The notes beneath the pieces are model-generated. The model did no database searches, was not told the origin of the DNA, and worked only from the letters and a program-made list of their open reading frames with translations. A stretch of DNA of 64,000 nt from Streptomyces composti. GTDB taxonomy: Bacteria; Actinomycetota; Actinomycetes; Streptomycetales; Streptomycetaceae. Below, piece by piece: positions 7,074-15,067 of this stretch; positions within the stretch are counted from its first letter, which is position 1, and every line of letters starts with the position of its first letter. The translations under genes and the position numbers were made by a program. The stretch covers positions 1 to 64,000 of the forward strand of contig NZ_JAATEM010000001.1 in assembly GCF_012034205.1 (NCBI RefSeq), read 5' to 3'.

Positions 7074-8870
7074 GTGTCATCGGGGGAGCACGGACAGGCG
7101 TACGGGACCGGGCGGGTGCTGGCCGGCCGGTACCGGATCACACAGCAACTGGGCCGCGGCGGCATGGGGGTGGTCTGGAAGGCGGTCGACGAGGTCCTCG
7201 GCCGCGAGGTGGCGCTGAAGGAGCTGCGCACCTACACCGACGCGGCCGGACCCGAACTGGCCGATCTGCGGCTGCGGATGCAGCGCGAGGCACGCGCGGC
7301 GGCCAGGGTGCGCCACCCCGGGGTCATCGCGGTGCACGACATCGCCGAGGTGGACGGCCGGCCGCTGATCGTCATGGAGCTGGTCGACGGGCCGTCCCTG
7401 GACGACGTGCTCCGCGAACGCGGCACCCTGGACGCCCGCGAGGCGGCGGGCATCGGAGCCAAGGTGATGGACGCGCTGGCCGCCGCCCACCGCGTCGGTG
7501 TACTGCACCGCGACGTCAAGCCCGGCAACATCCTGCTGGACCGCTCCGGCCGTGTGGTGCTCACCGACTTCGGCATCGCCACCATGGACGACCCCGGCGA
7601 CGGCTCGGCCACCCACCTCACCCGCAGCGGTGAGATCGTCGGCTCCCTCGACTACCTGGCGCCCGAGCGGGCCCAGGGCGCCGACCCGGGCCCCGCCTCC
7701 GACGTCTGGGCCCTGGGCGCCACCCTCTACGCGGCCGTCGAGGGCTCCTCGCCCTTCCGCCGCACCTCGACCTTCTCCACCCTCACCGCGATCGTCGGCG
7801 AACCGCTGCCGGAGCCCCGCCGCGCCGGACCGCTCACCCCGGTCCTGCGGATGCTGATGGACAAGCGGCCCGAGTCCCGGCCGGACGCCGACGAGGCCCG
7901 GCGCCTTCTGGAGGCCGTCGCGCACGGCACCCCCCTGGACGACGCCGCGACGGCGGCCCTGCGCTCCTCGGGGACTTCGGCGCCCTCGGCCACCCGCACG
8001 GAGACCGAACGCGTCACCCCCGCCGTCCCGCCGGGCTTCGGCCCGCCGCAGCAGCCGCCCGCAGCACCGGCCCACGACCAGGGCTACGGCCAGGCCGGCC
8101 CCGGGGCGCACCCCGCCGCGGGCGCCGGTGCCGCGCACCCGCCCGCCGCTGCCGCGACCGCGCCCACCGGGCCCATGGACACCGGCTCCCGCTCCCGCCG
8201 CAGAGGCCGGGTGCTGCTCGCCGCGGTCGCCGTCGCCGTGGTGCTCGCCACCGCCGGCACGACGGTGGCCCTGCTCAACGACGGGAACGAGACCCGGGCG
8301 AGCGAGCAGATGGGCGACCCGGGCGCGCGGGAGACCGGATCCTCCGGCCGGGCCACCCTGCCGGACGAATCGGGCCGGTCGCAGAGCCCCGAGGAGGAGC
8401 GCGGCGAGACGGCCGGCACGTCGCCCTCCGGAAGGCCCGGGAACCCCGAGGAGGTCAAGGACCGGGACACCGCCGGACCCACCCGGGACTCCACACCGAA
8501 GGACGAGCCCGACACGGACCCGACGGACGACGGCGCCGGTGGCGGCGGGGGAGACGGGGGAGGCGGCAGCGATCCCACCACCCAGGCCCCCGTCTGCCAC
8601 CCCATCGGCAGCGGCAGGTACAACTGCCAGGTCTGGCGCACCGCCAAGTCCTACACCGCCGCCGGCACCGAGGCCGGCATCCTCAACGCGGGCACCAACT
8701 ACTTCTACTGCCAGAAGAACCTGGGCCGCCGCGAGACCCATGGCCAGTGGACCAACGTCTGGTGGGCGAAGACCGACGACGACAGCGGCAACACCGACGT
8801 CTGGGTCAGCGACGTCTACATCAGGGGCGGCGACAACGACGCTCCGGTGCCCGGGCTGCCCCACTGCTGA
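7074..8870 (+). CDS. membrane Ser/Thr protein kinase with extracytoplasmic C-terminal domain
   Basis: A receptor-like Hanks-type kinase of 598 residues. Kinase features are LGRGGMGVVWKA (glycine loop), VALKEL (ATP-binding Lys), LHRDVKPGNILL (catalytic loop), DFG in LTDFGIA and LAPERA. A Pro/Ala-rich linker leads to one membrane helix (VLLAAVAVAVVLATAGTTVALL). Outside lies a low-complexity Gly/Glu/Asp stretch and a final domain of about 90 residues with four cysteines (VCHPIG...YNCQVW...YFYCQKN...LPHC), an SH3-like arrangement likely to sense an extracellular cue. The GTG at 7074 is preferred over the in-frame GTG at 7050 because GGCGGA precedes it. A -10-like TAGGCT lies at 7024-7029. The 3' end overlaps the opposing gene by 55 bp. 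Confidence 0.92.
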   Translation: MSSGEHGQAYGTGRVLAGRYRITQQLGRGGMGVVWKAVDEVLGREVALKELRTYTDAAGPELADLRLRMQREARAAARVRHPGVIAVHDIAEVDGRPLIVMELVDGPSLDDVLRERGTLDAREAAGIGAKVMDALAAAHRVGVLHRDVKPGNILLDRSGRVVLTDFGIATMDDPGDGSATHLTRSGEIVGSLDYLAPERAQGADPGPASDVWALGATLYAAVEGSSPFRRTSTFSTLTAIVGEPLPEPRRAGPLTPVLRMLMDKRPESRPDADEARRLLEAVAHGTPLDDAATAALRSSGTSAPSATRTETERVTPAVPPGFGPPQQPPAAPAHDQGYGQAGPGAHPAAGAGAAHPPAAAATAPTGPMDTGSRSRRRGRVLLAAVAVAVVLATAGTTVALLNDGNETRASEQMGDPGARETGSSGRATLPDESGRSQSPEEERGETAGTSPSGRPGNPEEVKDRDTAGPTRDSTPKDEPDTDPTDDGAGGGGGDGGGGSDPTTQAPVCHPIGSGRYNCQVWRTAKSYTAAGTEAGILNAGTNYFYCQKNLGRRETHGQWTNVWWAKTDDDSGNTDVWVSDVYIRGGDNDAPVPGLPHC

Positions 8871-9613
8871 CAGAACGGCTCGAGACCGGAAGCCGTCACC
8901 CGCTTCTCCTCGGCGAACAGCCGGGTGCCCCGGGCACACAGCTCCGCGTCGGCGCGGGCCCGCGCACTGAACTGCTCAGCCGTCGCGCCGAACAGCTCCC
9001 GCAGCGCCGGGGACTGCAGCAGCAACTCGGTGAGCAGCGCCCGCTGCTGCCCGGGACGGGTACGGGGCCGTCCGGTGCCGTCGTGCAGCACACCGTGCCG
9101 GTTGACGTACGCATGGGCGCCGGGCAGTACCGTGCCGTCCGCCAGCTCGATGCGCGCGACGGAGGAGGGCAGCCAGGCCCGCCGGTAGTTGCCGTGCGGC
9201 CGGGGCACGCCCTCGCTGGCGTCGATCACCGCCAGCTGCTCGGCGTCCAGCCACAGCACGAAAAGGTCCCGCTCCACACCCGGCGCGGCCACCGGGGACG
9301 CCGACACGTACCCGGCCCGGCTGACATGGGCGGAGCCCCCGACGTCGACACCCGTCACCCGGGCCCGCACCATCGGGACCGGCGCGGTGATGCCGGACCC
9401 GGCCATCTTGTACCGCAGCTGTCCCGGGCAGGCGTTGGAGCCGATCGCCAGCACCGGCGTCCGCTCCTCGTGCACCAGCCGGTCCAGCGGCAGCAGCCGG
9501 TCCCCGTCCAGCAGCCCCGAGTCCTCGGGCCACGCGCCCGGATACAGCAGCGGGTGCTCCCGGGGCGCCTCGGCCAGCCCCAGCGCCTCGAGCGTGCGGT
9601 CCCCCGCGCGCAT
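8816..9613 (-). CDS. conserved hypothetical protein, possibly gamma-glutamylcyclotransferase-like
   Basis: A 265-residue cytoplasmic protein without membrane segments. VLAIGSNACPGQLRYKM recalls the YGSN motif of the gamma-glutamylcyclotransferase fold, and GVERDLFVLWLDAEQLAVIDASEGVP could supply the family's acidic residue. This is only a fold-level guess. It starts 7 bp after the stop of the LacI-type gene on the same strand and is probably co-transcribed with it. Its last 55 bp overlap the 3' end of the kinase gene on the other strand, so the final codons may be poorly conserved. Confidence 0.7.
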   Translation of the reverse strand: MRAGDRTLEALGLAEAPREHPLLYPGAWPEDSGLLDGDRLLPLDRLVHEERTPVLAIGSNACPGQLRYKMAGSGITAPVPMVRARVTGVDVGGSAHVSRAGYVSASPVAAPGVERDLFVLWLDAEQLAVIDASEGVPRPHGNYRRAWLPSSVARIELADGTVLPGAHAYVNRHGVLHDGTGRPRTRPGQQRALLTELLLQSPALRELFGATAEQFSARARADAELCARGTRLFAEEKRVTASGLEPFCQQWGSPGTGASLSPPLM

Positions 9614-9620
9614 GTCCGGC

Positions 9621-10715
9621 TCAGTCCTCCGGCGGAAGCTCGCCCGAGCCCCGCGTGATCAGCCGGGTCGGCAGCTCGATGCGCTCGGGCTTGATCAGCG
9701 TGCCGTCCAGCTGCGCGAACAGCCGCTCCGCCGCGGTCCGGCCGAGCGCCGCGGCGTCCTGGGCGACCACCGTCACACCCGGCTGCAGCAGATCGGCCAG
9801 CTCGATGTCGTCGAAGCCGACCAGCGCGACCCGGCGGGACTGCTCGGCCAGCACCCGGATCACCGTGACCGTCACCCGGTTGTTGCCGGTGAAGATCGCG
9901 GTGACCGGCTCGGGCCCCGACAGCATCTCCTCGGCCGCCCGGCGCACCCGCCCGGGGTCGGTGATGCCCAGCGACATCCAGGAGTCCGCCACCGGTATGC
10001 CCGCGTCCGCCATCGCCGCCCGGTAGCCGCGCAGCCGCTCGGCCGCGGTGTGGATGCGGGGCATGTCCCCGATGAAGCCGATCCGGCGGTGGCCGTGCGC
10101 GATCAGATGCGCCACTCCGTCCCGGGCGCCGCCGAAGTTGTCCGACAGGACGACGTCCGCGTCGATCCTCCCGGCCGGACGGTCCACGAACACGGTGGCG
10201 ACGCCCGCCTTGAGCTCCGGCTCCAGATACCGGTGGTCGTCACCCGCCGGAATCACCACGAGACCGTCCACCCGGCGGGCGCACAGCGCCAGGACCAGCT
10301 CCTGCTCGCGGTCCGGGTCCTCCGCGCTGGAGCCGTTGATCAGCAGCGCCCCGTGGGCGCGGGCCACCTCCTCGACCGCCCGGCTCAGCGGCCCGTAGAA
10401 CGGGTCGGCGAGATCCTCCAGGACCAGGCCGATGCTGGCGGTGCGGCCCTTGCGCAGCACCCGGGCGCTGTCGTTGCGCCGGAAGCCCAGGGCGTCGATG
10501 GCCTCCTGCACGCGCCGCTCGGTCTCCGGCGTTACACCGGGCTCGCCGTTGACCACCCGCGACACCGTCTTCAGGCCCACCCCCGCGCGGGCGGCCACGT
10601 CCTTCATGGTCGGCCGGTTGCCGTAACGGTTCGCTGGGCGGCGGTCGGTGCGGCGGGGCGTCTCCGGCACGATGAGCTGTCCTGTCCTGTCGTCCACGGG
10701 GATGCGTAGGTCCAT
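9621..10715 (-). CDS. LacI-family transcriptional regulator
   Basis: The HTH is TMKDVAARAGVGLKTVSRVVNGEPGVTPETERRVQEAIDALGFRRNDSAR, including the LacI hinge helix. A periplasmic-binding-protein-like ligand domain follows (SIGLVLEDLADPFYGPL, VDGLVVIPA, GHRRIGFIGD, VALVGFDDIELADLL). The ligand is probably a sugar. It faces a ROK sugar kinase gene with the palindrome GACAACGTTGTC between them, which suggests autoregulation and control of the kinase. The start is uncertain: ATG at 10715 is given, with ATG at 10745 and at 10607 (right at the HTH) as alternatives. None has a clear ribosome binding site. Confidence 0.9.
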   Translation of the reverse strand: MDLRIPVDDRTGQLIVPETPRRTDRRPANRYGNRPTMKDVAARAGVGLKTVSRVVNGEPGVTPETERRVQEAIDALGFRRNDSARVLRKGRTASIGLVLEDLADPFYGPLSRAVEEVARAHGALLINGSSAEDPDREQELVLALCARRVDGLVVIPAGDDHRYLEPELKAGVATVFVDRPAGRIDADVVLSDNFGGARDGVAHLIAHGHRRIGFIGDMPRIHTAAERLRGYRAAMADAGIPVADSWMSLGITDPGRVRRAAEEMLSGPEPVTAIFTGNNRVTVTVIRVLAEQSRRVALVGFDDIELADLLQPGVTVVAQDAAALGRTAAERLFAQLDGTLIKPERIELPTRLITRGSGELPPED

Positions 10716-10753
10716 GGGGTTGTATGAGGATGTGGCGTCGAGCATAGAGCCTG

Positions 10754-10765
10754 GACAACGTTGTC
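10754..10765. promoter_or_regulatory. LacI-type operator
   Basis: GACAACGTTGTC is a perfect 12-bp palindrome with the central CG typical of LacI-family sites. It lies between the divergent LacI-type gene and ROK kinase gene, next to the most upstream possible start of the former. Confidence 0.65.
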
Positions 10766-10908
10766 AGAGCAAGAGACACTGTTCACCGCTCACTCCGGCC
10801 CGCGCAACCCGGCGGGACGGGGTGCGGTCCGCCCCATGTGCGGCCCCTGGCCGCGCGTGGTCCTTTCCGGGTGTTTTCTCATGTTCTCGACGGGGAGATC
10901 CGACACTG

Positions 10909-11862
10909 ATGCACACCGACCTCGTGGCCGCGCTCGACATCGGCGGGACCAAGATCGCCGGCGCACTGGTGGACGGCCGGGGCCGGATCCTCGTGCGCGC
11001 CCAGCGGCCGACACCCGCCCGGGAGGACGGGGAGACCGTGATGCGGGCGGTGGCGGCCGTCCTCGGCGAGCTCACCGCCTCCCCGCTGTGGGAGGGCGTC
11101 TCGGCCGTCGGGATCGGCAGCGCGGGCCCGGTGGACGCCTCCGCCGGCACCGTGAGCCCCGTGAACGTTCCCGGCTGGCGCGACTACCCGCTGGTCGCCC
11201 GCGTCCGGGAGGCGGCCGGCGGGCTGCCCGTCGAGCTGATCGGCGACGGGGTGGCCATCACGGCTGCCGAGCACTGGCAGGGCGCGGCCCGCGGCCACGA
11301 CAACGCCCTGTGCATGGTGGTCTCCACCGGGGTCGGCGGCGGCCTCGTCCTGGACGGCACCCTCCACGCCGGCCCCACCGGCAACGCGGGCCACATCGGT
11401 CACATCAGCGTCGACCTGGACGGCGACCCGTGCCCCTGCGGCTCGCGCGGCTGCGTCGAGCGCATAGCCAGCGGCCCCAACATCGCCCGCCGCGCCCTGG
11501 AGGACGGCTGGCGGCCCGGCCCGGACGGGGACACCTCCGCCGTCGCGGTGGCCGCCGCCGCGCGGGCCGGGGACCCGGTGGCCGTCGCCTCCTTCGAACG
11601 GGCCGCCCGGGCGCTGGCCGCGGGCATCGCGGCGACGGCGACGCTCGTGGAGATCGACATCGCGGTGATCGGCGGGGGAGTGGGCAAGGCCGGCGAGATC
11701 CTCCTCGCCCCGCTGCGCAAGGCCCTCACCGACTACGCCACGCTGTCGTTCGTCCGGCGTCTCGCGGTGGCTCCGGCGCAGATGGGCACGGATGCGGGGC
11801 TGGTGGGCGCGGCCGCGGCGGTGCTGGCGCGGAGGCCGGATGCCGCGGCGGCGGGGGTCTGA
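10909..11862 (+). CDS. ROK-family sugar kinase
   Basis: A 317-residue kinase. The N-terminal ALDIGGTKIAGALVD is the ATP phosphate-binding motif. AGPVDASAGTVSPVNVPGW and STGVGGGLVLDG (second phosphate motif) follow. The zinc-binding ROK signature is GNAGHIGHISVDLDGDPCPCGSRGCVERIASG with its CxCGxxGC cysteines. No N-terminal HTH is present, so this is an enzyme (glucokinase or N-acyl sugar kinase) and not a repressor. GGGGAG at 10892-10897 precedes the ATG at 10909. Control by the divergent LacI regulator is likely. The exact sugar cannot be told from sequence. Confidence 0.92.
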   Translation: MHTDLVAALDIGGTKIAGALVDGRGRILVRAQRPTPAREDGETVMRAVAAVLGELTASPLWEGVSAVGIGSAGPVDASAGTVSPVNVPGWRDYPLVARVREAAGGLPVELIGDGVAITAAEHWQGAARGHDNALCMVVSTGVGGGLVLDGTLHAGPTGNAGHIGHISVDLDGDPCPCGSRGCVERIASGPNIARRALEDGWRPGPDGDTSAVAVAAAARAGDPVAVASFERAARALAAGIAATATLVEIDIAVIGGGVGKAGEILLAPLRKALTDYATLSFVRRLAVAPAQMGTDAGLVGAAAAVLARRPDAAAAGV

Positions 11863-12017
11863 GGGGGCCGGGGGCTGGGATCGAGGAGCCCGAAAGCTGA
11901 AAGAACGGCCTCTTCCGGTCCGTTGCGGCGGGCGGCGGGCGGGCCTGCCCGGTCCGTGCGGCCCGGCTTCCGGAATCGGCGCGTGACCCCGGGGCCGTTC
12001 CGGCCGTTGAGGCGGGT

Positions 12018-12245
12018 ATGAAGAAGCGCAGCATGCTGGCCATCGCCTCCCTCGCCACCGGATTCGTCGTCGCGGCGGTCACCCCTTCGCACGCGGCCGG
12101 TGAAGGCCTGGAGGGGATCGGCGTCAAGGACGCCCTCAACACCCTCGACCAGGCGGTCGACACCGAGAGCCTGAACCTGGACTACTCGACCAAGGAAGCG
12201 GCCAAGAAGGCCACCAAGAAGCCGGCCAAGAAGGCCAGGGGCTGA
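12018..12245 (+). CDS. small secreted lysine-rich protein
   Basis: A 75-residue protein. It has a clear signal peptide: KKR, a hydrophobic core of about 15 residues and a probable cleavage after SHA at residue 26. The mature part is about 49 residues, with an acidic middle (GIGVKDALNTLDQAVDTESLNLDY) and a C-terminus of repeated AAKKATKKPAKKAR like a histone tail. Such a tail could bind nucleic acid or anionic wall polymers. No family is recognised. A very strong terminator follows. Confidence 0.75.
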   Translation: MKKRSMLAIASLATGFVVAAVTPSHAAGEGLEGIGVKDALNTLDQAVDTESLNLDYSTKEAAKKATKKPAKKARG

Positions 12246-12263
12246 CGACTCCCGGCACGACTG

Positions 12264-12307
12264 CGACGGCGCCGGCGCCCCTCCCCCTCGGGGCGCCGGC
12301 GCCGTCG
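12264..12307. terminator. strong intrinsic terminator
   Basis: An 18-bp perfect stem: CGACGGCGCCGGCGCCCC (12264-12281) pairs with its exact complement at 12290-12307 around an 8-nt pyrimidine loop. It starts 19 bp after the stop of the small secreted protein gene. Confidence 0.85.
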
Positions 12308-12388
12308 TGATGCGTTCTCAACTGGGGCTGGTTTCCATGGCAGGGTGGAGCGGGCAAGCCTCTGGGGGCCAACAGAAGAGGGGGAACC

Positions 12389-13432
12389 GTGACCGTGGTC
12401 TGGATCAACGGTGCGTTCGGTGCGGGGAAGACCACCACCGCACGGGAACTGATCGAGCTGATCCCGAACAGCACGCTCTTCGACCCCGAGGTCATCGGCG
12501 GGGCACTCGCGCATCTGCTGCCGCCCAAACGCCTCGCCGAGGTCGGCGACTACCAGGACCTCCCCATCTGGCGCCGTCTCGTCATCGACACGGCAGCCGC
12601 GATGCTCACCGAGCTCGGCGGGACCCTCGTGGTCCCCATGACCCTGCTGCGCCAGGACTACCGCGACGAGATCTTCGGGGGCCTCGCGGCTCGGCGGATA
12701 CCCGTCCGGCATGTGCTTCTGGCCCCGGCGGAAACGATCCTGCGCGAGCGGATAGCCGGGCGTGAGGTGCCTGCGGAGATGCCCGACGCGGAGATACGGA
12801 TACGTCAGTGGTCCTACGACCACATCGAGCCCTACAAGGCCGCGCTCGCCTCCTGGCTGACGGCGGATGCGTACCCGGTGGACACGGGGGCGATGAGCCC
12901 GTACGACGCGGCGGTGCGGATCGCGGAGACGGTGCGCAGCGGGGCGGTGCCGGTGTGCGACATCGTGCAGACGCCCGAGCCCACGGCGGAGACCGTGGCG
13001 GCGGGGGTGCTCCTGTTCGACGAGGAGGACCGGGTGCTGCTCGTCGATCCGACGTACAAGGCGGGGTGGGAGTTTCCCGGAGGTGTGGTGGAGCCGGGGG
13101 AGGCGCCGGCGCGGGCCGGGATGCGGGAGGTCGCCGAGGAGACGGGGATCAGGCTGGCGGAGGTGCCGGCGTTGCTGGTGGTGGACTGGGAGCCGCCCGC
13201 GCCGCCCGGGTTCGGGGGGCTGCGGTTGTTGTTCGACGGGGGGCGGCTCGCGGCGGAGGATGCGGGGCGGCTGCTGCTGCCGGGGCCGGAGCTGCGGGAG
13301 TGGCGGTTCGCGAGTGAGGTGGAGGCGGCGGAGCTGTTGCCGCCGGTGAGGTACGAGCGGTTGCGGCAGGCGCTTCGGGCGCGGGAGCGGGGGAAGGCGG
13401 CGTACCTGGAAGCGGGGGTGCCCGTGGGGTAG
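12389..13432 (+). CDS. P-loop kinase (TmrB-like) fused to a Nudix hydrolase
   Basis: A 347-residue two-domain protein. Residues 1-185 resemble the TmrB/AAA_33 nucleotide-binding family: VWINGAFGAGKTTTARELIE carries the Walker A motif, followed by the conserved FDPEVIGGALAHLLP and WRRLVIDTAAAML. Residues 205-330 form a Nudix domain with a full Nudix box, GGVVEPGEAPARAGMREVAEETGI. TmrB-like proteins include a tunicamycin-resistance protein; Nudix enzymes cleave nucleoside diphosphates linked to another group. A combined kinase/pyrophosphatase acting on a nucleotide conjugate is possible, but the substrate is unknown. GTG start at 12389. The Nudix half is much richer in G on the coding strand than the first half. 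Confidence 0.85.
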   Translation: MTVVWINGAFGAGKTTTARELIELIPNSTLFDPEVIGGALAHLLPPKRLAEVGDYQDLPIWRRLVIDTAAAMLTELGGTLVVPMTLLRQDYRDEIFGGLAARRIPVRHVLLAPAETILRERIAGREVPAEMPDAEIRIRQWSYDHIEPYKAALASWLTADAYPVDTGAMSPYDAAVRIAETVRSGAVPVCDIVQTPEPTAETVAAGVLLFDEEDRVLLVDPTYKAGWEFPGGVVEPGEAPARAGMREVAEETGIRLAEVPALLVVDWEPPAPPGFGGLRLLFDGGRLAAEDAGRLLLPGPELREWRFASEVEAAELLPPVRYERLRQALRARERGKAAYLEAGVPVG

Positions 13433-13460
13433 GGCGGCACGGCTGCCCGCAGCCGCGGAC

Positions 13461-13505
13461 GCCCCGCCGCCCGCGGCCGGCAGGACCGGCCGCGGGCAGC
13501 GGGGC
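13461..13505. terminator. bidirectional terminator between convergent genes
   Basis: A long GC-rich inverted repeat: 13461-13480 pairs with 13486-13505 over about 20 bp with one mismatch and a 5-nt loop (CAGGA). It lies between the convergent kinase-Nudix and M20 peptidase genes. Confidence 0.8.
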
Positions 13506-13512
13506 CGGGTGA

Positions 13513-14874
13513 TCAGGCGGAGCTGTTCGCGTAGTTGCGGAGGAAGTGGGCCTCGGCGACGGAGAGGCGTTCGAGTTCCTCGGGGGAGACGCTCTCGTTG
13601 ACGGCGTGGATCTGGGCCTCCGGTTCGCTCAGTCCGATGAGGAGGATCTCCGCGTCGGGGTACAGCGCGGCGAGGGTGTTGCAGAGGGGGATGGAGCCGC
13701 CCTGGCCGGCGTACTGGAGTTCCTGGCCCGGGTAGGCGACGGCCATCGCGTCGGCCATGGCGCGGTAGGCGGGGCAGGAGGTGTCCGCGCGGAAGGCCTG
13801 GCCCTGGCCGACCTGCTCGGTGCTGATCCGCGCACCCCACGGGGTGTGGGCCTCCAGGTGTGCCTGGAGCAGCTTGGTCGCCTCGGTCGCGTCGACGCCC
13901 GGCGGCACGCGCAGGCTGATCAGCGCGCGGGCGCTCGCCTGCACGGACGGGGTGGCGCCGACCACCGGCGGGCAGTCGATGCCGAGCACGGTGACGGCCG
14001 GGCGCGCCCAGATGCGGTCGGCGACCGTGCCGGAGCCGATCAGCTCGACCCCGTCCAGCACCTTGGCGTCCCTGCGGAACTGCTCCTCGTCGTACTGCAG
14101 TCCGTCCCAGGCGGCGTCGGCGGCGAGTCCGTCGATGGTGGTGCTGCCGTCCTCGGCGCGCAGGGAGTCGAGGACGCGCACCAGCGCGGCCAGGGCGTCG
14201 GGTGCGGCCCCGCCGAACTGACCGGAGTGCAGATTGCCCTGAAGGGTGTCGATGCGGACCCGCAGCATGGTCATGCCGCGCAGGGTGGAGGTGACCGTGG
14301 GCAGGCCGGCCCGGAAGTTGCCGGTGTCGCCGATGACCACGGTGTCGGCCCTCAGCAGTTCGGGACGGGCCTCGGCGTACCGCTCCAGGCCGCCCGTGCC
14401 CTGCTCCTCCGAACCCTCCACGATCATCTTGACGTTGACGGGTACTCCGCCGTTCGCCTTGAGCGCACGCAGTGCCAGCAGATGCATGATGAGGCCGCCC
14501 TTGCAGTCGGCCGCGCCGCGCCCGTACCAGCGGCCGTCCCGCTCGGTCAGCTCGAACGGCGGCGTCGCCCAGGCAGCCTCGTCCAGCGGCGGCTGCACGT
14601 CGTAGTGGGCGTACAGGAGGACGGTCCTGGCGCCCTCGGGACCGGGCAGGTAGCCGTACACCGACTGGGTGCCGTCGGGGGTGTCGAGCAGAGCCACGTC
14701 CGTGAAGCCCTCGGCGGTGAGCGCGTCGGCGATCCAGCGGGCGGCGCCCTCGCTCTCGCTGCGCGGGAACTGGCCGAAGTCCGCCACCGACTTGAACGCC
14801 ACCAGTTCGGCGAGCTCTTCCTTCGCCCTCGGCATCAGCGAGGCGACGGTCGCGGCGACCGGATTCGACGACAT
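13513..14874 (-). CDS. M20-family metallopeptidase (dipeptidase)
   Basis: A 453-residue di-zinc peptidase of the M20 family. Metal ligands and catalytic residues appear in the expected order: LLYAHYDVQPP (His and Asp), GRGAADCKGG (bridging Asp), IVEGSEEQGTGG (catalytic Glu-Glu), NLHSGQFGG (His of the dimerisation domain) and AQIHAVNESV (last His). It likely cleaves dipeptides in the cytoplasm. ATG at 14874 was chosen because AAGGAG lies 7 nt upstream; an in-frame GTG at 14880 is less well placed. The gene is divergent from the flavoprotein gene at 15068. Confidence 0.93.
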   Translation of the reverse strand: MSSNPVAATVASLMPRAKEELAELVAFKSVADFGQFPRSESEGAARWIADALTAEGFTDVALLDTPDGTQSVYGYLPGPEGARTVLLYAHYDVQPPLDEAAWATPPFELTERDGRWYGRGAADCKGGLIMHLLALRALKANGGVPVNVKMIVEGSEEQGTGGLERYAEARPELLRADTVVIGDTGNFRAGLPTVTSTLRGMTMLRVRIDTLQGNLHSGQFGGAAPDALAALVRVLDSLRAEDGSTTIDGLAADAAWDGLQYDEEQFRRDAKVLDGVELIGSGTVADRIWARPAVTVLGIDCPPVVGATPSVQASARALISLRVPPGVDATEATKLLQAHLEAHTPWGARISTEQVGQGQAFRADTSCPAYRAMADAMAVAYPGQELQYAGQGGSIPLCNTLAALYPDAEILLIGLSEPEAQIHAVNESVSPEELERLSVAEAHFLRNYANSSA

Positions 14875-15000
14875 GGGCACGCTCCTTGTGGGTGCGACGT
14901 TGTCCTACTGCGTACGTGTGGGCACGGCATGATCGTGCGATATGGGTGGCTGGTCCCGTGTAGGGGGCACCCACACCGCCGATCCTCCCACAGCGACCTG

Positions 15001-15021
15001 CGGCGATCGTCGCCGTAGGAT
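15001..15021 (+). promoter_or_regulatory. palindrome abutting a -10-like hexamer
   Basis: CGGCGA-TCG-TCGCCG (15001-15015) is a perfect inverted repeat that ends directly at TAGGAT (15016-15021), a plausible -10 for the flavoprotein gene starting at 15068. No good -35 is visible, which would suit an activator- or repressor-controlled promoter. Confidence 0.35.
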
Positions 15022-15067
15022 GCGACAGGACGCACGGCAGGCGGCTAGATCGGAGCGGTAGACCATC

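Noticed and set aside
12182..14974. 930-codon minus-strand frame spanning the small secreted, kinase-Nudix and M20 genes
   Set aside because: It is a frame-shifted shadow of the M20 gene and the antisense of the kinase gene, with Arg/Pro/Gly-rich translation and no recognisable domain.
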